This document shows positions 59,079 to 64,000 of a stretch of 64,000 nucleotides of DNA, piece after piece. The DNA lies in NCBI GenBank assembly GCA_028688225.1, contig JAQTYQ010000020.1, forward strand, positions 1 through 64,000, read 5' to 3'. The notes beneath the pieces were generated by a model. It saw nothing but the letters and a program-made list of their open reading frames with translations, was not told the DNA's origin and ran no database searches. Position numbers and translations under genes: made by a program. Every line of letters begins with the position of its first letter. Position 1 is the first letter of the stretch. The stretch comes from Opitutaceae bacterium (GTDB lineage: Bacteria > Verrucomicrobiota > Verrucomicrobiia > Opitutales > Opitutaceae).

Positions 59079-60269
59079 ATGGCCATGCCCGCCCGTTCCC
59101 AGTCCGCCTCCAAGGCGCCGGTTGCTGCCGCGCCCTTCCTGCCCTTCGCCCGTCCCACCATCGACGAGGAGACGATCGCCGGCGTGGCCGAGGTGCTGCG
59201 TTCCGGCTGGATCACCTCCGGTCCGCAGGTGAAGACCTTCGAGGCCCGGCTCTCCGAGTATTGCGGCGGCCGGCCGGTGCGGGTCTTCAACTCCGGCACA
59301 TGCACGATGGAGATCGCGCTACGCATCGCCGGCGTCGGTCCCGGCCACGAGGTCATCACCACGCCGCTCACCTGGGTCGCCACCAGCAACGTCGTTCTCG
59401 AGACCGGCGCGCGGCCGGTCTTTGCCGACATCGATCCCGTGACCCGCAACCTCGATCTGGACCGCCTCGAGGCGGCGATCACGCCGGCCACGCGGGCCGT
59501 CATCCCCGTCGATCTGTCCGGCCTGCCGGTGGATCGCGATCGTCTCTACAGTATCGCGAAAAAACACCGCCTGCGCGTGGTCGAGGACGCGGCCCAAGCT
59601 TTCGGCAGCACCTGGAAAGGCCAACGCATCGGAGCCTTCGGCGACTTTGTCTCCTTCAGCTTCCACGCCAACAAGAACATCACGACCGCCGAGGGCGGCT
59701 GCCTCGTGCTCAACGACGAGCGCGAGGCCAAGCTGGCCGAGCAATACCGCCTGCAGGGCGTGGTGCGGACCGGCCATGACGGCATGGAAGTCGAGCTGGT
59801 CGGCGGGAAATTCAACCTGACCGACGTCGCCGCCCGTATCGGCCTCGGACAGCTGCCGCACCTGGAGGCCGTCACCGCCCGGCGCCGCGAGTTGGCGCGC
59901 CAGTACTTCAAGGCGTTCGCCACCGCCGGAGCCGGGGCCCTCGGCCTGGGCCTGCCGGTCGCCGATTTTGCCAACAGCAACTGGCACATGTTCCAAGTCG
60001 TGCTGCCCGAGGAACGGCTGACGATCAAGCGGGCGGAGGTGATGGCGAAAATGCAGGCGGCGGGCATCGGCACTGGCGTGCACTATCCGGCCATCCACCT
60101 CTTCGCCCTCTACCGGCGGCTGGGCTGGAAGCCGGGCGATTTCCCGCATGCCGAGTACGCCGGCCGCAATATTTTGACGCTGCCGCTGTTCCCCGCCATG
60201 CAGGATGCAGACGTCACCCGCGTGGCGGCAACGCTCATCGAGATTCTGGTCTCCCACCGGAAGCCGTGA
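59079..60269 (+). CDS. arnB: DegT/DnrJ/EryC1 aminotransferase (ArnB-like)
   Basis: A 396-residue PLP enzyme. The blocks are FLPFARPTIDEETIAGVAEV (near 21), RSGWITSGPQVKTFEARLSE (near 41), FNSGTCTMEIALRIAGVGPG (near 70), VVEDAAQAFGSTWKGQRIGA (near 168) and the PLP lysine in FSFHANKNITTAEGG (near 197). These match ArnB, which aminates UDP-4-keto-arabinose to UDP-L-Ara4N with glutamate. Following arnT by one base and lying upstream of arnC and arnA genes supports that role over other sugar aminotransferases. A 180-nt gap with an inverted repeat follows. Confidence 0.88.
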   Translation: MAMPARSQSASKAPVAAAPFLPFARPTIDEETIAGVAEVLRSGWITSGPQVKTFEARLSEYCGGRPVRVFNSGTCTMEIALRIAGVGPGHEVITTPLTWVATSNVVLETGARPVFADIDPVTRNLDLDRLEAAITPATRAVIPVDLSGLPVDRDRLYSIAKKHRLRVVEDAAQAFGSTWKGQRIGAFGDFVSFSFHANKNITTAEGGCLVLNDEREAKLAEQYRLQGVVRTGHDGMEVELVGGKFNLTDVAARIGLGQLPHLEAVTARRRELARQYFKAFATAGAGALGLGLPVADFANSNWHMFQVVLPEERLTIKRAEVMAKMQAAGIGTGVHYPAIHLFALYRRLGWKPGDFPHAEYAGRNILTLPLFPAMQDADVTRVAATLIEILVSHRKP

Positions 60270-60300
60270 GCGCGTCGCCGCAAACGCCAATCTCCAGTAC

Positions 60301-60375
60301 CCAAACGCCAAAGGATCCTGATGCCCCCGATTCCGAACCCATTTGACCCGCGGGTCCCTTTGGCGTTTGGCGCTT
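60301..60375. repeat. Inverted repeat between arnB and arnC
   Basis: CCAAACGCCAAAGG (60301-60314) is inverted as CCTTTGGCGTTTGG (60357-60370), with CGCTTTGGCGTTTGG repeating the right arm once more and CAAACGCCAA (60281-60290) the left. Each side therefore has about two tandem copies of a CAAACGCCAAA unit, facing each other across some 40 nt. It could fold into a long imperfect hairpin in the arnB-arnC transcript. Confidence 0.55.
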
Positions 60376-60450
60376 TGGCGTTTGGAATTTCAACCAGAGG
60401 GATTTCGAACGTGCAGTCGGGCGGCCGAAATCGTAAGCTGCGTTGCGATC

Positions 60451-61407
60451 ATGTCTGACCCCGCCTCGCCCCACCTCTCGGTCGTCATCCCCGTCTACAA
60501 CGAGGAGCCGAACCTGCCGACCCTCTTCGCCCGCCTCTATCCCGTCCTCGACGCGCTGGGCCGGCCCTACGAGATCGTCTTCACCAACGACGGCAGCGCC
60601 GACCGTTCGATGGAGCTGCTGCGCGCCCAGCACGCCGCGCGCCCCGACGTCACCCGCGTGGTCGACTTCAACGCCAACTACGGCCAGCACATGGCGATCA
60701 TGGCCGCGTTCGAGCGGGTGCGCGGCGAGGTGGTGGTCACGCTCGACGCCGACCTGCAGGATCCGCCCGAGGAGATTCCGAAGCTGCTGGAGAAGATCGA
60801 CGCCGGCCACGACTATGTCGGTGGCGTCCGGCTCAACCGCCAGGACAGCCTGTTCCGCACCTGGGCCTCGAAACTCATCAACGTGGTGCGCCACCACACG
60901 ACGAACATCGAGATGACGGACCAAGGCTGCATGCTGCGAGCCTACCGCCGCGCGGTGGTCGACGCGGTCGTGCGGAGCGGCGCCATCAACACCTTCATCC
61001 CGGCGCTGGCCTACAGCTTTGCGGGCAATCCGGCGGAGGTCGGCGTGCGGCACGACGAACGGCATGCGGGCATATCGAATTACTCGTTCTACAAGCTTGT
61101 CCGCCTCAACTTCGACCTCATCACCGGTTTTTCCCTGGCGCCGTTGCAGCTCTTCACGCTGTTTGCGCTGGTGTGCGCCGCGGGCAGTTTCCTGCTGGTG
61201 CTCGTGCTGGCCTACCGGCGCCTCGTGCTCGGCGCGGAAGCCGAGGGCATCTTCACGCTCTTCGGCATCGTGTTCTTCCTGCTCAGCGTGGCCATGGTCG
61301 GCATCGGCCTGATCGGCGAATACGTCGGACGCACCTACCAAGTCGTCCGCGCCCGCCAGCAATACCACGTCCGCGAGATGCTGGAGACGAAGACGCGCGC
61401 GCCGTGA
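60451..61407 (+). CDS. arnC: Undecaprenyl-phosphate Ara4FN transferase-like GT2 (ArnC-like)
   Basis: A 318-residue family 2 glycosyltransferase. The GT-A core has SVVIPVYNEEPNLPTLFARL (near 10), FTNDGSADRSMELL (near 44), VVTLDADLQDPPEEIPKLLE (near 94, the DxD-type metal site) and VGGVRLNRQDSLFRTWASKL. Two C-terminal helices (LFALVCAAGSFLLVLVLAYR and IFTLFGIVFFLLSVAMVGIG) anchor it to the membrane. ArnC moves 4-formamido-arabinose from UDP to undecaprenyl phosphate. Related enzymes (GtrB, DPM1-like) have the same form, so the name rests on the neighbours. Its stop overlaps the GTG start of the next gene. Confidence 0.88.
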   Translation: MSDPASPHLSVVIPVYNEEPNLPTLFARLYPVLDALGRPYEIVFTNDGSADRSMELLRAQHAARPDVTRVVDFNANYGQHMAIMAAFERVRGEVVVTLDADLQDPPEEIPKLLEKIDAGHDYVGGVRLNRQDSLFRTWASKLINVVRHHTTNIEMTDQGCMLRAYRRAVVDAVVRSGAINTFIPALAYSFAGNPAEVGVRHDERHAGISNYSFYKLVRLNFDLITGFSLAPLQLFTLFALVCAAGSFLLVLVLAYRRLVLGAEAEGIFTLFGIVFFLLSVAMVGIGLIGEYVGRTYQVVRARQQYHVREMLETKTRAP

Positions 61408-62312
61408 CCGCCAAGCCTCGCATCCTTTTCTTCGGCTACAGCGAGGTGGGCTATGAGTGCCTGTCGCTGTTGCTGGCGCGCGGCGACCACGTGGTCGCGC
61501 TCATCACCCACGAGGACAATCCGCACGAGAAGATCTGGTTCAAGACGCCCGCTGTCGCCGCCCGTGAGCACGGGGTGACGGTGCGCACGCCGGCCGGCGT
61601 CAACACGCCGGAGTGGATCGAGAAGATCGCCGCGCTGCGGCCCGATCTGATCCTGTCCGTGTACTACCGGCACATGATCAGCGCGCCGATCCTCGGCCTC
61701 GCCCGGCTGGGCGCGTTCAACATGCACGGCTCGCTCCTCCCGAAATACCGCGGCCGCGCCCCGATCAACTGGGCCGTCCTCCACGGCGAGCCGCGCATCG
61801 GCATGACGCTGCACCGCATGGTCAAGAAGGCCGACGCCGGCGCCATCGTCGACCAGGAGGGCGTCGCGATCGGCCCGCGCGACACGGCCGAACAGGCGTT
61901 CCGCCAAGTCCTTCCCTGCGCCCGCCGCGTGCTCGAGCGGCAGATCGATACGCTGCTCGCCGGCACGGCGAAGGAGACGCCCCAGGACGAGTCGCAGGCC
62001 ACCTATTTCGGCGGGCGCAAGCCCGAGGACGGCCGCATCGCCTGGACGCAGACCAACCGGGAGATCTTCAACCTCATCCGCGCCGTGACCGATCCCTACC
62101 CCGGCGCCTTCACCGACATCGGCGCCGCGCGGCTCATGGTCTGGTGGGCCGAGCCCGATTCGCCCGCCACGCGGGATCTCCGCGGCCGGCCCGGGGAAAT
62201 CGTGTCGGTCAACCCGCTCGTCGTCGCCACCGGCGGGGGCCTGATCGAGCTCACCCGCACCGAGTGGCGCGGCGAAGAGGCGCCAAGATTGCAGGTCGGA
62301 CAAATCTTGTAG
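61404..62312 (+). CDS. arnA: ArnA-type formyltransferase domain protein (stand-alone)
   Basis: A 302-residue protein corresponding to the N-terminal half of ArnA. The formyltransferase core is GYSEVGYECLSLLLARGDHV (near 11), LILSVYYRHMISAPILGL (near 82) and FNMHGSLLPKYRGRAPINWA (near 105, with the catalytic Asn and His). The catalytic Asp is in KADAGAIVDQEG (near 144). A C-terminal formyltransferase subdomain follows (RAVTDPYPGAFTDIG near 226). It uses N10-formyl-THF to formylate UDP-Ara4N. The start is a GTG overlapping the arnC stop (GTGA). E. coli ArnA is one 660-residue bifunctional protein; here the two halves are separate genes, 84 nt apart. Confidence 0.88.
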   Translation: MTAKPRILFFGYSEVGYECLSLLLARGDHVVALITHEDNPHEKIWFKTPAVAAREHGVTVRTPAGVNTPEWIEKIAALRPDLILSVYYRHMISAPILGLARLGAFNMHGSLLPKYRGRAPINWAVLHGEPRIGMTLHRMVKKADAGAIVDQEGVAIGPRDTAEQAFRQVLPCARRVLERQIDTLLAGTAKETPQDESQATYFGGRKPEDGRIAWTQTNREIFNLIRAVTDPYPGAFTDIGAARLMVWWAEPDSPATRDLRGRPGEIVSVNPLVVATGGGLIELTRTEWRGEEAPRLQVGQIL

Positions 62313-62383
62313 GGCGGCACCGGCGATGTCACCCTACTGCGGGATCCCTGAAAATTAGTGTTCATTAGTGTCCATTAGTGGTT
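62309..62383. repeat. Palindrome and tandem 10-bp repeats between the two arnA genes
   Basis: GTAGGG (62309-62314) and CCCTAC (62332-62337) form a hairpin that includes the stop codon of the formyltransferase gene. Next come three 10-bp units, ATTAGTGTTC, ATTAGTGTCC and ATTAGTGGTT (62354-62383), just upstream of the decarboxylase start codon. Confidence 0.6.
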
Positions 62384-62396
62384 CAAGTTTTCCCCC

Positions 62397-63434
62397 ATGC
62401 CTCTCAAAGTCCTCATCCTCGGCGCCAACGGCTTCATCGGCAGCTCGCTCACCCATGCCATCCTCAAGCAGAAGAACTGGGAGGTCTACGGCATGGACGT
62501 GGGCGACCACAAACTCGGCCACTGCCTCGGCCACCCCCGCTTCAAGTTCGTCGAGGGCGATGTCACCATCTCCCGCGAGTGGATCGAGTATCACGTGAAG
62601 AAGTGCGACGCCGTGCTGCCGCTCGTCGCCATCGCCAACCCCGCCCAGTACGTCAAGGATCCGCTGCGGGTGTTCGAGCTCGATTTCGAAGCCAACCTCG
62701 AGACCGTGCGCAAATGCGCGAAGTACAAGAAGCGCATCATCTTCCCCTCCACCTCCGAGGTCTACGGCATGTGCCCCGACGCCGAGCTCGACGAGAACAC
62801 CAGCACGCTGGTCTACGGCCCGATCGACAAGCAGCGCTGGATCTACGCCGCCTCCAAGCAGCTGCTCGACCGCGTGATCTACGCCTACGGCGTGCGCGAC
62901 GGCGTCGACTACACCCTGTTTCGCCCGTTCAACTGGATCGGGCCCAAGCTCGACAACGTCTTCGAGCCCAAGGAGGGCAGTTCGCGCCTCTTCACCCAGT
63001 TCATCTCCAACGTCATCTTCAAGAAGCCGATCCAGCTTGTCGACGGCGGCAGGCAGGGCCGTTCCTTCACCTTCATCGACGACGGCGTCGACGCGCTCCT
63101 GCGCATCATCGAGAACAAGAACGGCTGCGCCTCGCGCCGCATCTTCAACATCGGCAACCCGAAGAACAACGTCAGCGTCGCCCGGCTCGCCCAGCTGATC
63201 ATCGCCGCGTTCAAGGAGTACCCCGAATACCGGACGCACGCCGAGCAGGCGAAGCTCGTGGTCGTGCCGTCAGGCAAATACTTCGGCAAGTACTATCAGG
63301 ACATCCGGAACCGCGTGCCTTCCATCGCCAACGCGCGCAAGTACCTCGGCTGGAAACCAAAGGTTGACCTCCGGACCGCCATCAAGCGCACGCTCGACTA
63401 TCACCTCGCGCACAAGGATTACCAGTTGGAATGA
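62397..63434 (+). CDS. arnA: ArnA-type UDP-glucuronate decarboxylase/dehydrogenase (stand-alone)
   Basis: A 345-residue short-chain dehydrogenase matching the C-terminal half of ArnA, which oxidises and decarboxylates UDP-glucuronate to UDP-4-keto-arabinose. It has the Rossmann loop LILGANGFIGSSLTHAIL (near 6), LVAIANPAQYVKDPLRVFEL (near 77), FPSTSEVYGM (near 117, catalytic Ser/Thr) and WIYAASKQLLDRVIYAYG (near 150, Tyr-x-x-x-Lys). Further on are FRPFNWIGPKLDNVFEPKEG and the Arg of RSFTFIDDGVDALLRII (near 221). This step starts the Ara4N pathway, so this gene and the neighbouring arn genes cover UDP-GlcA to lipid A except the ArnD deformylation and ArnE/F flipping steps. Confidence 0.92.
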   Translation: MPLKVLILGANGFIGSSLTHAILKQKNWEVYGMDVGDHKLGHCLGHPRFKFVEGDVTISREWIEYHVKKCDAVLPLVAIANPAQYVKDPLRVFELDFEANLETVRKCAKYKKRIIFPSTSEVYGMCPDAELDENTSTLVYGPIDKQRWIYAASKQLLDRVIYAYGVRDGVDYTLFRPFNWIGPKLDNVFEPKEGSSRLFTQFISNVIFKKPIQLVDGGRQGRSFTFIDDGVDALLRIIENKNGCASRRIFNIGNPKNNVSVARLAQLIIAAFKEYPEYRTHAEQAKLVVVPSGKYFGKYYQDIRNRVPSIANARKYLGWKPKVDLRTAIKRTLDYHLAHKDYQLE

Positions 63435-63490
63435 GCCCCCAAAGGGCGCAGGCTTGCCTCAGCCACGCTGCCAGGCCATCTCAATCTTCG

Positions 63491-63712
63491 GTGAAACCGG
63501 TCATACTCAAAGCACATTTTGACGGCCGCGAGATTAAGCTCGACGAGCCCTATAAACTTCCGGCCAATGCCCGATTGATGGTGACGGTTCTGCCCTCGAC
63601 GGCGGGCGACGAGATGTGGCGTGAACTGGCGACAGCCGGATTGGCGCGCGCCTACGGCGACGATGAGCCGGATTATCCTCTGAGCATGGTAGCCGAGCCG
63701 CGTACGGAATGA
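63491..63712 (+). CDS. Putative antitoxin of a PemK/MazF-type module
   Basis: A 73-residue protein from the GTG at 63491 (VKPVILKAHFDGREIKLDEP, YKLPANARLMVTVLP ... EMWRELATAGLARAYGDDEPDYP). The beta-rich start with IKLDEP...LP.N..L.VTVLP resembles small DUF104-like or AbrB-like antitoxins, and the acidic, helical end is typical of the toxin-binding part. It overlaps the toxin-like gene by 4 nt (ATGA). A longer reading from an ATG at 63431, overlapping the arnA stop, is possible but adds a low-complexity, non-homologous leader. Confidence 0.6.
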   Translation: MKPVILKAHFDGREIKLDEPYKLPANARLMVTVLPSTAGDEMWRELATAGLARAYGDDEPDYPLSMVAEPRTE

Positions 63713-64000
63713 AGGAAGGCGACATCATTTTAATCGCTCTTCGCCAAGCCGACGGCCAATTCAAGAATCGCCCCGTGCTCCTGCTAAAACAGTTCCCGCC
63801 ATTTGGCGACTGGCTGATCTGTGGTGTGAGCAGCCAATTGCACCAGTGCGTGCCCGAATTTGATGAAGTGGTTGCGCATGCCCACACCGATTTTGCCACC
63901 AGCGGCCTTGTGACAGAATCGGTCATCCGCCTTGGATTCCTGGCGGTCGTGCCATCGCGCGAGATTCTTGGTTCCATCGGCGCGATCACGCCCGAACGAC
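63709..64000 (+). CDS. PemK/MazF-like toxin, truncated by the window end
   Basis: At least 97 residues, running off the end of the window. MKEGDIILIALRQADGQFKN, then RPVLLLKQFPPFGDWLICGV, matches the start of the PemK/MazF beta-barrel fold (G-D-I-I-x-x-x-x-x...R-P-x-L-L). It is followed by SSQLHQC, a Ser-rich strand often seen as I-T-S/T in the family, and later ESVIRLGFLAVVPSREIL. Such toxins are usually mRNA endonucleases held by the antitoxin encoded just upstream. The 4-nt overlap with the upstream small gene supports a toxin-antitoxin pair. Confidence 0.65.
   Translation, partial: MKEGDIILIALRQADGQFKNRPVLLLKQFPPFGDWLICGVSSQLHQCVPEFDEVVAHAHTDFATSGLVTESVIRLGFLAVVPSREILGSIGAITPER

Overview
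The window is high-GC DNA from a Gram-negative bacterium. Gene content and intergenic style (rpsP-trmD-rplS, MbfA-like ferritin/VIT1 fusion, ResB/CcsA cytochrome c maturation, an Arn lipid A pathway, many short palindromes) fit best with Verrucomicrobiota, probably Opitutaceae. That assignment is an inference from gene content; no rRNA is present to confirm it.

Layout. 1-1.7 kb: ribosomal/tRNA-modification operon rpsP-trmD-rplS (minus), closed by an intrinsic terminator. 1.8-2.8 kb: an AT-richer accessory islet with a DUF3800 gene and the 3' remnant of an IS1-like transposase. 2.8-9.8 kb: MbfA-like iron protein, a very large 2-hydroxyacyl-CoA dehydratase activase-type protein, and the GTPase YchF. 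9.8-11.2 kb: a decayed IS1182-family transposase flanked by two related hairpin elements. 11.2-20.5 kb: a membrane di-iron hydroxylase, a sodium:solute symporter, a lipoprotein-ResB-CcsA group, and recN. 20.7 kb: tRNA-Val(GAC), followed by an ISL3-type transposase remnant.

21.1-43.9 kb holds the main point of interest: a seven-gene, tightly packed operon encoding a hybrid NRPS/PKS assembly line (C-A-T / C-A-T-KS-[no AT]-KR-DH-ACP / docking-C-A-T-KS-AT-ACP-TE), an SPFH (prohibitin-like) membrane protein, a PotD-like lipoprotein, a SyrD/PvdE-type cyclic-peptide exporter and an Sfp/EntD-type phosphopantetheinyl transferase. It predicts a secreted product built from three amino acids and two malonate-type extensions, possibly capped by a starter acyl group at the first C domain. 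Only one cis AT serves two KS domains, and the second protein has KR placed before DH. A DUF697 protein, a small membrane protein and a strong terminator follow.

44.9-52.6 kb: dnaX with an A10 slippery run that joins a short gamma-type reading frame to a tau-type tail, the SRP RNA gene, a HEAT-repeat lipoprotein, a sulfotransferase, a stand-alone CoaC, and an ECF sigma factor operon with a small membrane protein and a CpxP-like protein. 53-56 kb: leuA and ald. 56.2-63.4 kb: a GYF_2/DUF4339 membrane protein, then an L-Ara4N-type lipid A modification set (arnT, arnB, arnC, and arnA split into separate formyltransferase and decarboxylase genes; arnD and arnE/F are not here). The window ends in a putative antitoxin and a truncated PemK/MazF-like toxin.

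Intergenic regions are rich in short palindromes. Several are centred on GCGNAGC, and two near the decayed transposase share a conserved loop with compensatory changes in their stems.
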